From Grammothele lineata (lineage: Eukaryota; Basidiomycota; Agaricomycetes; Polyporales; Polyporaceae): a DNA stretch of 64,000 nt. The position numbers and the translations under genes were made by a program. Positions 11,718 to 24,544 of this stretch are shown here, one piece after another. The notes under the pieces were generated by a model. That model made no database searches and had not been told where the DNA came from. It was given only the letters and a program-made list of their open reading frames with translations. Where the stretch lies: NCBI GenBank assembly GCA_002150815.3, contig NDFF03000370.1, positions 62,001 to 126,000 of the forward strand, written 5' to 3'. Numbering within the stretch: the first letter of the stretch is position 1; every line of letters starts with the position of its first letter.

Positions 11718-14700
11718 GGCGCCGATGCAGGGCTAGGCCGCAGGGGGTGGGGGAGGCCATTGCAGGGCAGACGAGGGCACTTTTAACGAGGGCCAAACGC
11801 GCGGGGGTTGTGGCGTCTATTAAACAGCAGTTGGCGGAGCGAAGAAGAGCGATGTCGTCCCTGTCCGTGGCTTGCCCGTGCAGGCGAGCCACAGTCTGAG
11901 CCAGGACACCGGAGTCTCCGCCGGCTGGGTGCAGTCCGAGACACCGCGCTAGTCACAGTCGCGTCACGTGTGACTCGATCTCGATCTGGCCACTGGCGAG
12001 GAGAGGCCGGCGAGGGGCGGGACGCGCTCTCTCACCGTCACTGCAGTGCGTCTCTTCTTGGTCTGAGACCGTCTGACAAACCTCGCCCGGTCCCTCCGCC
12101 AGCCTATGCCGACTCGGACCCTTGTCGTCCAAGTCGCCGTGCCCGCTTTCGGAAGGATGCCCACCGCGTCGTCTATTCCTGTCGTCGTCTCCTTCTGTCA
12201 CGTTATCCAGAGACCGTCCCCGCCACGGCCACCAGTAAGCTCTTCCCGACGTTCCTCGACTCCCCCTTCGACGAATGCGCATCATTTCTCCACCCCTCGC
12301 GTCCCGCCTCTTCCTTCTCCACCCGCCACCGTTACGTCTGCCATTCTTGTCCCACGCACTCCTTCCCACCTCTGCTACTTCTGCTGCTGCTCCCCGCCGC
12401 CTGACGTCGTCTCTCGGCCCCTCGCATCCTCACTTCCGCGCGGGGTCGTCTTTGCTTCGTGCGGGGTCGGGGCTGGGTGCTTCTTACCGGCACCTACTCT
12501 TCTTCCTCCGCCACCCACGCCGCCCATCCTTCTCCCCTCCTCCGGCGCCCCGACAATCCACTCGCAGCACTCTGCTCCTCCTCCGGAGCGTATTCACCAA
12601 AGGACCCTATCGTCCGCTTCCGCTTTATCGGCCTCCGTTCACCATCTATCGCCCCGGTACCTCATTCGCGCCTCACCCTTTAACTCTCTTCTTCGCCCCT
12701 ATCGTCCGTTTCAAACCCCGGTCTATGCAAATGGAAATAACCTGATACTAAACGCCTGATTCGTTCCAAACGACCCGGCCGCCCCTCCTTCTTCCCGCCC
12801 CGCCGCTCTCAGGCTTGGGCAAGCGCAGCCCGCCGGCTCTGATCATCTTACCTACAGCTGCCCACCCGACGTCCGATCGCTACACCATCCACCGCGCACG
12901 CCGCGCTGTTGGAGTTGTCTCCCTCGACCCTGCGTCATCGCTCTCCAAGCGCGCGAGCGCTGTACCGAACGCCAAAAAGCCGGGCAGATCACTTCCACCA
13001 TATGTGGCTTCCTGCCGCCTTCGCGAGCGTTTGTCATGGCCAATAGCTCAGCCTCCCGCGCCTGTTGACCCTTTGCCGCGTGGGGGTCTATCAAAGTCTG
13101 TATAGATCCCCGGTAGCTAGCCGCGTGTCACGGGCGGACAAACGCTCGCCGCTGGCTGCGCCCACCGTGGCGAGGGCCAGATGCTCGTGACTCTCCCTCC
13201 CCCCTCGATCTCTCCCCGCCCGTCGCCCCGCCGTGGACGATTTGACGAAGACACCGCGATTCGCACACCGCCGGTGTGGTCGCACATCGGGGCCTCGTAC
13301 TTCTTTCGGCCTCGGCGCGCTCACTATCACACGTTCCTGAGCCTCAGGGCATGGCTGGCCCAGTTTCGAGCCGCGACGGCCCCGTTTGCGGGGCGTTTAT
13401 TGCAACCATTACGTATAAAGTACGAGACGACTACAACGCCGTCCACCATCCTGCTTGCACCGTCTCCATCATCCGGGGTATGTCTTGCTTTTGACATGCT
13501 ATTCGTACGGGGCGCCCGTATGCTACGGGGAGGAGTGCTCACGATGGGCCATCATTACAAGGTTTTTGGCTTCAGCCTTCTTTGGCTGCATCCGCCTCGC
13601 CGCGTGGTCATCGCGCAAACCGCGACCGCCTTCGTGCGCCCGCAGTGTGCCCGCCCAGACGCAAGCGTACGCAAGATGGTACCTCAATATGCTTCTTCAC
13701 TTTTCATTCCGCCTTTCGTCGTACGCCCCGTTCCGTCACAAACATTCTCCGCGTTTAGCGCGCCTCTAAGCGCACGCCTCGCGGGAGGGCTCGACGCGAC
13801 GGCTGTTCGGTGCGTCCTCGGATAGCAGGCAGCGAGCCCGGAATTGTCGGCGGCGGCGCGCGGCGATCTGGTTATCTAGCAGGTAACCGTGTCACGTACT
13901 GCTGTTCTCGCCGGCGCGACATTGACCGCTCTGGTCTCTTCGAATAGCTATTCGCGCGCTGTGGCGCAGTCGTGGAACGGGAAGAAAGACGCAAGAACGA
14001 TTGGCGAGGTAATCACCGTATGGCGGTGATCTTCCTGTGGGCGCGGACACGCTGCGCGGCAGTCCCGGACGCCCTGAGGCCTTTCAAGGAGCTGCTCACG
14101 ACCGGGCGGCGTCGATGCGTGTCGCGCTCGCTCGCGACTCGCGCAGCGGTATAGTGCGCGCCCAAGCGCGAGGCGACGTCGCGGGCGTTGGCATGGTGCG
14201 TCCTCGCGATGACCGCTGGACGACGCGGTCCGGATCATATGCGCGGGGGACGAGCTCGCTCGCGTACGCGGACAGACAGACGGACTGCTCCCGCTGGGAC
14301 GCGCGGTGCCGGGAGAGTTTAATATGCCCCTTCTCAGGACCAGTTCGGGAGCGCCACAAGGGCCCCGGAGGAGGAGGAGGCGAGTTCCGGAGCCTAGCGT
14401 GGCGGCCGATCGAACACTCGCTCGTCCTCTGCCTCCGCTCGGCCGACTTCTCCGCCTGCCCACCTGCCTCGGTCCGGCGCGGGAGCCGGACATGACAGGA
14501 CAGGCAACTGCCTCCGCGGCCACGGAGGACCCTGTGCGCGCGGGGCTCGTATGTACGTACGAGCTCGCAAGGGCCTGCTGCGAACGTGCGTCGGTGCGCC
14601 CGCGCGGCCTCAGCGGGATACAGATGTCGCGGGCGTGACAGTGGCCAGGCTCGACGACATACAGTGCGCCCGCGATCGCGCCCCTCTCGTACTCCGCGAA

Positions 14701-17700
14701 CGCGCTCCCGTGACGCCTTCGCGTTATCAGGCCACGTGCGGGCCTAGCAGCATCCATGCCACTTTCGCATTCAACCGCATTCGACAAATGACAGGACCAG
14801 CCCTTTCCCCGACACGAGGACGTGCGGTGAGTTCCGCATTTGCCTCGCAATCGCCGGTGTGGCCGTTTACCCATATCCGGAGATAAAGGCGCGCACGAAC
14901 CGACACTCATCCACGTCACGGTCTCGCGCCCTGCAACGAGCTGCAGCTGACCACTGCGTACGGTTCGCCGCCGCTGACGTCTGGTGTTCTCTTATCCCGC
15001 GGGCCCCGCATTCGACAAACCACCACCCCTTGCAGGCTCTCTGGCCCTCGGCGCGCGTCGGCACACCCTGCCCAGGCCTTCTCCCGCGTTCGACAGTCGA
15101 ACTTTATGTCATACGCGCTCCAGTAGGGGTCCAGCCCGCAAACGTCGCCATCACAAGAACGTAGCCTGTCTGTGATATCCACCCCGCAAGAACGTTCATC
15201 AGGCACCGGATGGGAAACCATCCCGAACGCTCGTCTCTCGGGGTTTGCCTCCTTGCCTAGAAGCACGCCGACAGTCAGTCATCCTCCGTTCTTTTTACAA
15301 CTTGGTTCGAGCTAAAGCCCATATACAGTCCGTCTCTAATCGCTACACCCGCGCCGCTTTGCGTCATACTGAGCTCGGCACGAGGCTTGCCGAGCGAATG
15401 TCGTACGGTAGCCGTCCGCCTTCACCACGCCTTCGCGCACTTAACTTTGCCCGCCCAACATGGAAACAGGCCACACTTCGCGCCCGTAGGCCGATCGAGG
15501 GACATGACGACGCTTCCCGCTGTCCGTTCGATCACACCCCGCCATTCATCCGTGGCGAGGGGGTGCGGAGCGCCGCGCGCCTTCGCGCATCCCTCGACGA
15601 ATTGCGGGTCCGCCGGTTCCGACAGCGCGGCGCGTTCCGCGCCTCTCCGCGCGCACCGATCCGCCCAGCTTCGAGGGTGGCCGCGAGGCTCGCGCGGAGT
15701 TGGAGGCCGTGGTCACCATGCCAGTGCGACCGCCGCGCATCGAGCTTCTGAGGAGTTCTCAAGCCGGCCGTGGGCGCGCGGGCTTCGGGCTTCTCCGTCG
15801 CCGGAGTACGTCAGGACGGGGGCGTCCGGCGTGGGCGTCGATAACGAGCTTGGTAGGTCCTCCGCACCACGTTTATCGCGTGCCGACAAGGCACCTGATT
15901 CTTGGCTTAAGTGTTTGCTAGGTACCGGCACGTGCGGCGGACAGCTGTGACGGCAGTCGGTTTGGGGAAGTACGTATGCTCGTTCGGCGAACTGAGAAGT
16001 GGGTTCCATTTTCCTCACGATCGTGCGTCCGTCGAGTGCTCATGGGTCGCGTCGCAGCGTCCGTTCGCGCACTTCCTGTACGATCATCCGCCTCTTACAT
16101 GCTCGCCGTCGGAGAAAGCTTGCACGCGTGCGCTCCGCGCACCCTTCTGGGCAGCCCGTACCTCCACCGCCAGCTTGAGACGGTTTCTCCCGTACGGGCC
16201 TGTAAATTCTCCGTCGACGTCCCACACCGCGCCGGTTTTCAACTCCGCAAGAAGGCTCCGGGCCCTATAGATTCATCTTGTACGTACGTCCTCTCGGGGC
16301 GACTTAGCTCCATGCCGCCTGACTTGTCCTTTCACGTGCGGTTCAAACGCTCACTCTATTCGCTGTCTTTGGTTGCCACATCCGCAGAACTCGGAGAGGG
16401 CACCGATGAAATCTTTCGAGAGCCGCCATGACCGCTGAAGTCAGCTCCGGGTCCGATACGAAATGCTACGCAACGTATGTGGCGTCGCTGCCATAAAGAG
16501 CACGTATGTCAAAGAGAAGCCCCCAGCTAAAGTTGCAGAATCCTCCGGCCATACGCGAACCCCCCTCGGATGACGCACGCGGGCGGGCCCTTCTCTTCGA
16601 CCGGATGCTCGCGCGCGGGGGCGTCACCTGCCTCGCGCACGTCTTTCATGTCCGTTCCGCTGTGGTCCTGTGGATGGCGCGGGCTTGAGCGTGGCCGGCA
16701 CGTTATGCTCGCTTCCTGGGGCGATCGATCGCGTTCGACGAGCATGAAGGTTCGACGCGCGTGTCCGACGGCCTCCTCTTGCGCTGGAGCCTGGCGCTCT
16801 GGCGGAGTTCGTTGCGTAACTCGGATGACGGGTCCGGCGAGCCTGAAGGATGACGGCTGTGGCCAACGCGCCCCGGTATGGACGTCCCATGCGACCATCT
16901 CGCTATTCCTGTGCGTGCTCACACCTCGCGTCGTCGGCGATCTAGCTGCGAAGCCCATTACGGCGATGCTAAACGCTTGTCCGCGCACAACCAGCGCCCC
17001 AACGATCGCAACCCTCACGCCAACGATCGCAGCCCTCACGCTGCCAGCACCCGGAGCCCCGAACTGCAGCCGATCGTCGACGTCTCCTCACCCCCAGCCT
17101 CGCGCTCACCACTTGGTCGCGTTTCGAGGCCTCTTGTGTGCGGTTGTCGATCAAGGTTCCGTCGAGCCCTTGCAGCGTACGTGAGGCCTTGACTCTGGAC
17201 CAAAAAACTGTGTGGCGGAGCGCCGCGCACTGTGCTACCCTTTAAGGCGTGCAGGACCGTGCTTGAGGTACTTCCGTGTCAGGACCCCGATCGCTGCAAG
17301 CGCCAAGATCGATCCGTCGAACAATCGCTCTGGCTCCGTAGTGCGTCGGGGACTGCTAGTGCTGACCGCAATGGCGCCGCGCACCACACCACACCAGGTT
17401 CTGCCTTGCGCCGCAGAAGGTCAGGGGACGCGTGTGTCCCGACTCCCACCGCCTCAACTCGGCTAGCTCGGTGCACGCCGTCGCTTCCTCAAGTCGCGGT
17501 TGGAGGGGCAAGTGTCGGAGCGCTGTACGAAACGCCGGATCGTCGCCAATGTTCCACTTGGAAGGACGCACCGCGCCTTAAGGTTCGTTTTCGTAATCGC
17601 GATCGCTCTCAGAGGTTCTGGGACCTGTGCAGCCCGGGCCGCTGACGCCAGCCACACAGCGCCGTAAGCTACTACCGTGATATGGAGCAACACATCGGGA

Positions 17701-20700
17701 CGAAAGAACGGCAGCCACGAACTCGTTCACCCGAGGAGCGCACACGAGCTGACCCCGAGCGTCGCACTTCTGCATCCCTGCAAGAGCGCACCTCCCAGAC
17801 CGGGGCTGGCAGCTGCCACTGCTCATTTTTCTCCCGCGAGCTGGTGCGTCCTCCTCGCCCGTTTTGTCTTCTTGTTACGTTCCACCCTGCACCATCTCGT
17901 AGCGCTTCTGTTCTTGTTCTGTTCAATAACCTCACGTCACCCTCGGACACGCCGCCACGATCTGGTGCGTGTCGGAGGGTGGTTCCGACCCCCCACCGTT
18001 CCTGCATTAAAGGCTCAATGGCAATTAACCCCTACCGACTCACACGGATCGCCGCGTGGTCCCCCGCGTCTCGACGCTCCGCGATGCCAGCTCAGCGTAG
18101 CTCTCGCCGGGCTCAGCGCTCTCGCGCCGCTGCCCTCTGTCTATTTCCGATATTACTCCCTGTCCTGGCTGTCACACCATCCCGATGGGACTAACCTCCG
18201 CTTGGCATTTTTCAGATTCGAAGACACAGATTCCCGTGGCGTGCATCCCTGAGAAGCATTATAATGAATACCTTTTACCTTTCTTCTTTCGCTTAGCCGA
18301 AAGTCTCAATATCTGGTGCGTACCTGTTATCTCGTTGCTACTGACCGGTCGGAATCGCCACGTTCGGCTCTTTCTACCCGGTTCCCCAATATTCAGTACT
18401 CAAGGACGGAATGGCGCATCCGTACGTACAGTTTGCTTGTCTCGCGAGTTAAACCGACATTGGCAGGCTGATATGGCCGACAGTGTCGGTGATGTTTCCT
18501 CCAGTTCGTGGCGTTTCAAGGTTGGATATACGTTTTCAAGCCCATTCAGCGAACCGTGTGGTGTTCTCGCTCCACTGCAACGCGCTGATGCGTCACCCTG
18601 ACGTTGGGTGCTAGGCCTGGATCAATGTTGAGGAGGTGAGCGTCGAGATGGTCTCTGAACGATGCCGACATGGAGGCTCGCACACATGCGGCAGGCTGCA
18701 ACTGCCATCGGCTACCGTCGCATGCCGTCATTGAGCCACACGCCATATTCGCAGGGTACTATAAGCCACTCCTCTTTTGAGCGAGGGCGCACCAGCATGG
18801 CGGCTACCAGACTGCGAAGTTTGTTTACACCGCCGGCTGCGGTAGCCCGTCTCATGTGCATCTGACCAGGTAGCGAATGGCCGTGGTTGTAGCCCGTCCA
18901 ACGCCAAGAGCGTCCTACACAATTTCAATGATTCGTTATACGGCCTTTCACGCCGAAAACGTCGTTCGCTACATGTCTTCGAAGGCTGGCGAAAATTCGA
19001 CACCTCTTACACACGCCTACCGTCGCATACTCTAGACCTGCAACGACGCTTATCGCCCTCCTCGCGCTGCGCGCAGAACGGCGGGGTTTCGGGTCTGCGG
19101 CGCTGCTCCCAGGGCCTGCTCGCGCGCGGCGATCCTGTGACCCGCCGTGCACCCACGCCGCGGCCCAGAGGGGTGTCCGCGCCCGCTTCTCGAAGGCGGG
19201 CACGGCGCCACTGGTCAGATGCACGCCTGGCCAGCGAGTGGCATTGGCTACAGCCCTTGGGCAGCAGCCCCGGCAGCGACCGCACGTCTGGCCGCTTGCT
19301 GCGCTCCGTGTACATGTTTGGTAGGACGCGGGCTGCGTCGCGAGAGCCTCCGGGCGTGGTGCGTCCGGTATGAGAACGCGAGCGGGCGAGAGCGGGTATC
19401 GCCCGCTCCCGCTCGCACGCGCACGTACGTCGTACAATGCTCGTGCACTCGCTGTGCTACCAAACTTACCTGCGCTCTCCCGCTGTCTCCGGAGCACTCT
19501 CGGGTGGCCAGTGACAGATGGCGGATGTCGAGCAGTGAACCCACGCGCAGGTCGTCGTTCGCGACGCGCAGCCGCGTTCTCGCGTTCTCTCTTGAGTCCT
19601 CTGGAGAGTGCCGCGGCGATGGAGAACGCAGAATCGCGGCAGGCTCGGCGCTCTTTGCGGAGATGTCCCGAAACGGACGATAGTCATGACAGCGAGTGAC
19701 ATGCCGTCGAAGACGCGCACGGCAGCTAGGATCCTTGACGCAATGGGGCAGGTGTGGCCAGTCCGCAGATCCAGTAGCGCGATGGCGACACCGCATCCGC
19801 CCGCTCGCGAGACTATCCTTCAATTTCCTCAAGCTTCCTCAAGTTTTCAATCGCGCTGCTGCGCGCGCACCCCGCTTCTCTCGCCCGATGAGCCGACCGC
19901 GCCCAGAATACGCACCCCACTGTATTGACGGATCGCGTTCCAGCGGCGGAAGATGGCGAAGATGGCGCGAAATGAAAGCAAGAAGATTTATGGAGTCTGC
20001 CCACCACGCGCGACCCCGCCTTCCTCTTAGGCTTACCTCCCCGCTAGCCCCACCCGTCTCGGCTTGCCGCGCGAGACGCAACGCGCTCTGGCGCGCGGTA
20101 CCTCCATGCTCGCGCCAGTGACTCCTACAACCAGCGCGCCTCGCGGGATGCCGTACGCGCGAGACCCCACTGCAGCCCATTCACTGCAGCACGACAATCG
20201 CGCGCGCAGTTGAGCGCAGGCCGCGACATCCCCCGCACGCACCCTCGTCCAGGAACGGCTAGCCCGAGCACCGCGCGTACGGAGCGATTTAGGCGTGCTC
20301 TTATCGCCCTCTTTACGTCTCGCGCCACTCGTTGACCTGCGCGCTTCCGGCCCAGCCTCGCAGTGTCCCCTCCGGCCAGCACGGACATGCGTGAGGCGTT
20401 GCGCGAGAAGGACGTGCGAGCCCCCAGGTCCGGGATCTCAGGGACCCGCCCTCCAGCACGCTGCGCCGGATGCAGTGGGTCGTGTCTCGCGTCGCGGCTC
20501 GCGCGACATGGCGGCGGTTCTTGAGCCCGGGGTTGCCCTAACGAGTGAGCTGGGGCCGGGGCCGAGGGCGCGGGCGAGGTGCGCGAGGACGGAGCCCGCC
20601 CGGCGCCGCGCGACCTCTGGCTTCCTCGGGCGCGCGCGGCGGCGGCGGACGTACATATCGCGTACGCAGCAGCGTAGGTTGCGGGGAAACCGGAGGTGGC

Positions 20701-21390
20701 GTACTTGCCTACTTGACATAGTCGACGGGAAATCCCGCGCAGGGGTCCGTTTATTGAGATGAGATGAACGGTGATACATAGCTTATCCATCATCGCCCAT
20801 ATATTCGCGAAGCCAGTGTTGCATGTACTTGCCTAGACAACCATGGCGGGCAATATGATGGACATATTGAACTGTGTGCGACGGAAGGTGCACCCTGCAC
20901 CATCCCATATTCCGCAAGGTGAACCGATCACTTCCACTCGGGCCCGTACGTCCAAATGAAAGGAAGACGGCTGGCGACCACTCAGCCACAACCGAGTGGA
21001 ATGCCGGGATTTCCGAATATAGAAGAAGGCGCACCGAACGGGGATGGGCGGATACAAGCGGATACTGGTGCGTCTCCCGCGAGATCAGCGAGCAGTCGGG
21101 AAGTCGTCTGATTGCGCTCCGCACAACTCTCTCCGGAAGCCATACAAGTACACATTACTTACTATACGAGCGGAGACGGATAACGGAGCGACGGGTTCCT
21201 TGAGAAGAGCAGCGGTGGTATTAAGCGGAGGTCGCGGGTCGAGATCCACGGCGGGAATGGGCCCATCCTGGAGGGCGAACGTAGCCATACAAGTGGCGAG
21301 ACCTGTGAGGCCCGATCACCAACTGAGCCGGACGCGCCTCCGAACACTCCGGGCGCAGGGGATTGAAGGTTAGCTCGAGGGGCAGGCCGA
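11718..21390. other. 9.7-kb interval without recognisable genes
   Basis: Read on both strands, this stretch shows no protein family, no transposase, reverse transcriptase or integrase motif, no tRNA or rRNA, and no terminal repeats that I can detect. Long frames exist (up to 323 codons at 13948-14919 minus) but are Arg/Ser/Pro-rich, overlap one another and lack conserved blocks. Roughly 12.1-12.8 kb is strongly pyrimidine-biased on the plus strand, like an extended fungal CT-rich promoter or 5' UTR. One weak candidate remains: a minus-strand frame from 21288 to a good GTAAGT donor near 21162 (starting MATFALQDGP), with no convincing second exon. Composition is CpG-rich, which argues against heavily RIP-mutated repeats. 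Confidence 0.5.
16999..17040. repeat. 21-bp tandem duplication
   Basis: Two adjacent 21-bp copies (16999-17019 and 17020-17040) differ by one base; the core is CCAACGATCGCA. It lies inside the gene-free interval. Confidence 0.85.
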
Positions 21391-22276
21391 CTAGTTTGCT
21401 GAGGAGGCGAGTGCCTGGGCCTGCCGGCGCACTTCCTCGAAACGCGCGCCCTCCGCCTCCGCCCGCTCGACGTGCTTCGCGAGCTTGTCCTCGCGCGCCT
21501 GCAGGCGCTGCTCCATGCCTAGGATCGCGAGCCGCACCTGCTCGAGGTACTGGCGCGTCGCGTCGACGTCCGCCGGCGAGCTCGCGGCGGCGGCGGCAGC
21601 AGCAGGCTTCGGGCCTCGCCCGAGTACCGCGGACGCAGAAGCGGACGTTGTTGTCGTGGGCGTGCCGAGCTCGAGGTTCGTCTATGAGCACGTCGTGCGA
21701 TCAGGCGCGTCCTCAACACGGGGACTTCGACGCAGGGGTACAAGAAAAGCCACGTGCTCACCTGCCAGTTCGCACCGGCGAGCTTCTCGAGCTCGCGCTC
21801 GAGCATCTTCTCCCGCACCTTGCCCCTGCCAGCCCACGCGCTCAAGGTCGGCCGCGCGTCGGACATCACGCGCGAAATAGGAAGGCCACGCACCGTTCGA
21901 GCTCGGCCATGCACCGCTCGTTCTCCCGCTGCGTGCCCTGCAGGATGAGTTCCAGGTTGGTGTACTCCTTCTCGAGCGCCTGCACGCGGTCCAACGGCGG
22001 CCTTTGCGCGAGCTGTGCCTGTAGCGTCTGGATCTGGACTTGCAGCTGGGGATCGCGAGGATCGTCGGATCGGCATCGGTGGATGTATTGAGGTAAATGT
22101 GGGGTAATATGGAGGCAGAGACTCACTCTGTCACACTCCCTCTCTTTCTCGAGCAGCTGCCTCCTCAAGACGTCCTCGACCGATTCATCTTCTTTCAGCA
22201 TGCCGAGATCGTCGACACCCCCGCCCATCGCGTGGGAGGGACGGCCGTAGTTTCTGACTGTTTGTGCGCGGCGCAT
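21391..22276 (-). CDS. Small coiled-coil protein of unknown function
   Basis: Exons (minus): 22127-22276, 21894-22045, 21762-21825 and 21391-21681, giving 218 aa. The product is largely helical. Heptad-like stretches run through LRRQLLEKERECDRLQVQIQ, ALEKEYTNLELILQGTQREN and the REKMLERELEKLAGANW block. An Ala/Ser/Thr-rich linker with a run of seven alanines follows, and then a second helix (VRLAILGMEQRLQAREDKLA). No catalytic, membrane or signal sequence is seen. The helical organisation suggests an oligomerising scaffold or a subunit of a cytoskeletal, spindle or vesicle-tether complex, but nothing singles out a family. The start is the ATG at 22276; an internal ATG at 22228 is an alternative that would remove 16 residues. 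Confidence 0.75.
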
Positions 22277-23803
22277 GGAGAAGCCGTTAGAGAAATGTAG
22301 AGAGGAAGTGGTGGTGGCTGAAAGAGCAAGCGAGCAACGCGCAGACTGTCTTTGACGACCGTGCCACACGCGAGCCTGGTTGGCGCGCCTAACACGCGCT
22401 GGGAGACGTGCCGTGCTCCGGCCCGCAACTCCGGTTCGGCGCGGCCGCGGACTGCTTTTGGCAAATTCAAAATCAACATGCTTTCTGACGACATATATAA
22501 CGGATGAAGTGAGCCTACTACACTTCTTACTCGACCTCCACTAACTACAGACGTACGGCAACATGGGGCAATTTGATAGCGTCATACGGCCAACCCTTCA
22601 AGCAAACAATGCATAGCTAGCATTTGGTACTTATCCCGAGGACCACGAAAAGGTCTGCACCAGGACGAGCGGCCGGGATGTATCATAGGATTCGGCGGAC
22701 GTTGACCCAAGTCACCTCGAGTCTCAACTCCGCTCACGGTCACCGCACATCCTCGTCAAGAAATTCAGGTGCAAGTTGGTTTCCCGCACCAGGGGGTCCG
22801 AAGACGCCGCACTGGGGGTACTCGTCCCAAGGACCACGTAGAGGTCTGCACCAGGACCACCCCGTCCGCGTCAGCCACCGCAGACCGGGGCGGCCCTCCC
22901 TCGGGTGCGCGTTTGAGGATGGTCGCCCGGCAAGTTGGGGCTCTACTCTTCGGCGCTGCCGTCCGACCGACCGTCTTGACACCGGCCCCTGCCGGCATAC
23001 CCCGGATCTTTGGCGAGGGATATGCCATGCCTTTGACGGGTCCTTCAAGTGGGTCGTCGTTGCCGTCGTGTGTAGTCGTCCTTCAAGTTCCCAACGACAT
23101 CCGCATGAGCGCGGAAAGGGAACAAGCGAAGGGAGGAGGCTCACCGTCGGGATCGTAGGGTCGAAGGGATGGTGATGGTCGAGAGTAAGGAAAAGCTCGT
23201 CTGATAGCTGGCTTCTTATAGACAAGAGGAGCGGCGGCGGACAAGTTGGATGGCAGTGGTCAGCCTCTAATCACGACATGCCGTCAGCAACAAGTCGTCC
23301 GCTGCATGTCAGCCTCCCTAATTCGGCTCTACAACGGATGGCTGACCGTCTCCCCGCACTGTATCGCAGTCCTTCTCAGACATCGAGTTCCAGCCTGAGG
23401 ACGCAGCTGTCTCGAGTGTATACCCGTGTATCGAGACTCACGCAACTTATGGGTAGCGTGACCAGGAGCTGATGTCGAAGTCTTGAACATCATGAACTCG
23501 GAATCCGCAGCGGTTTTCTCCCGCGCTCTAGTTGAAACGAAACGATGGAAGCTTGAGAAATTGCGCATACACTGATCCAAGAAACGTTGTAGGTGGGTGA
23601 TTACTATACAGACAACACAGACGATACCGAAGGAACGGGTTATTACCAGATCATACTTCGAGTAAGCACGGGAGTAGGTGGATGGACGATGATGCTACAA
23701 TGAGGGTAGGGCGTGGTTGAGCGTCGCACTGCGACCGGGATGGAGCACATAAGGATAGGAATGAATGTTGTAATGTGGATAAGGTGAAGACGCTAAGGCG
23801 AAA
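22277..23803. other. Gene-free interval of 1.5 kb with a direct repeat
   Basis: No supported gene. A minus-strand frame at 22740-23225 (161 codons) is open but has no recognisable content and overlaps a diverged direct repeat. The interval includes the upstream regions of the coiled-coil gene and the sequence beyond the 3' end of the orphan gene at 23.8 kb. Confidence 0.45.
22626..22857. repeat. Imperfect direct repeat, 41 bp, spaced 191 bp
   Basis: Copies at 22626-22666 and 22817-22857 match at 36 of 41 positions by eye and share the core AGGTCTGCACCAGGAC. The segment between them is not obviously repeated. It may be a remnant of an older tandem duplication. Confidence 0.75.
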
Positions 23804-24544
23804 TCACGACAGAAACGCGATCTGGCACAACCGTCGGCTCTCCGGATCGTCGACGAATTGAGTCTCCTTCTCGATGGTATGGAGCGTATGCATGGTAGGC
23901 TGAACGCCAATCCTAGAGAGCGACTGTATGGAAGCCGTGTCGAAGCCGTAGCCGTAGCCGTACGCTTTCGCGTCCTCGGTCTTCCAGTCCCCGGGCTCGG
24001 AGGAGACGTCTGTTTCGCTGTACTCATCCCAGGCCTCCTCCGCGGCAGGAGAAAGTACCCAGCTCAACTCCGACGTATGGCAATCGAAGGTGCTGTCTAG
24101 GAGCGTAGTATCCGGACGTGCGTAAGCATCGCAGAAGGACGCTGCGGTTCTGCAGCAAGCGACGAAGGCATCTCGGGCCCATGCTTCAATGGACTGGCTC
24201 CGGCTTGACGGGGCCGAGTAGACCGATGAGGCTGAATGCGATAGCGAGGGGAGGAGTGGAGAGTCTTCGTGTGTGGATCCGAGTGTGTACACGGTATCGC
24301 CGCTGCACGAACTGCGCGCGTCGTCTTCATCGCGTTCGTCCGACTCCGCCCTCCTCGATGGTCCGGCCATGAACCTCTCCTCCTCAACTCCTCTTCCTGG
24401 GCCTGGGGATGCCATGTCGGCTCTATGGCGACTGACGCGGGACGTTCGAGCGGGAATGAGTCCCGCCGCGCGAAGGGCCGCCTGGCGTTGCTCGGGGCAA
24501 GTGAAGTCCCTGTAGATGATCGCAGTGGAACTCTGCTGAGCCAT
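23804..24544 (-). CDS. Orphan protein, 246 aa, Ser-rich
   Basis: A single uninterrupted frame starting at the ATG at 24544 (MAQQSSTAIIYRDFTCPEQR); the longer frame begins at a TTG and was not used. The product has no signal peptide or membrane helix. An acidic low-complexity part (RRAESDERDEDDARSS) precedes a Ser-rich stretch and a more structured region with a central helix (IEAWARDAFVACCRTAASFC) and acidic WEVL-like patches. Near the end is a short Tyr-Gly run (AYGYGYGYGF). I do not recognise the family. Support comes from the length of the frame, consistent residue composition and a plausible start; an orphan false positive cannot be ruled out. Confidence 0.55.
   Translation of the reverse strand: MAQQSSTAIIYRDFTCPEQRQAALRAAGLIPARTSRVSRHRADMASPGPGRGVEEERFMAGPSRRAESDERDEDDARSSCSGDTVYTLGSTHEDSPLLPSLSHSASSVYSAPSSRSQSIEAWARDAFVACCRTAASFCDAYARPDTTLLDSTFDCHTSELSWVLSPAAEEAWDEYSETDVSSEPGDWKTEDAKAYGYGYGFDTASIQSLSRIGVQPTMHTLHTIEKETQFVDDPESRRLCQIAFLS

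Noticed and set aside
12106..12759. Overlapping plus-strand frames of 217 and 156 codons rich in Pro/Ser
   Set aside because: They arise from the pyrimidine bias, which opens more than one frame at once; no evidence of translation.
13948..14919. 323-codon minus-strand open frame in the gene desert
   Set aside because: Composition is random-like, with no domain, no promoter or splice logic and several competing frames.
11718..21390. Transposable element in the gene desert
   Set aside because: No transposase, reverse transcriptase or integrase motif, and no terminal repeats found by eye; a decayed element cannot be excluded but is not supported.
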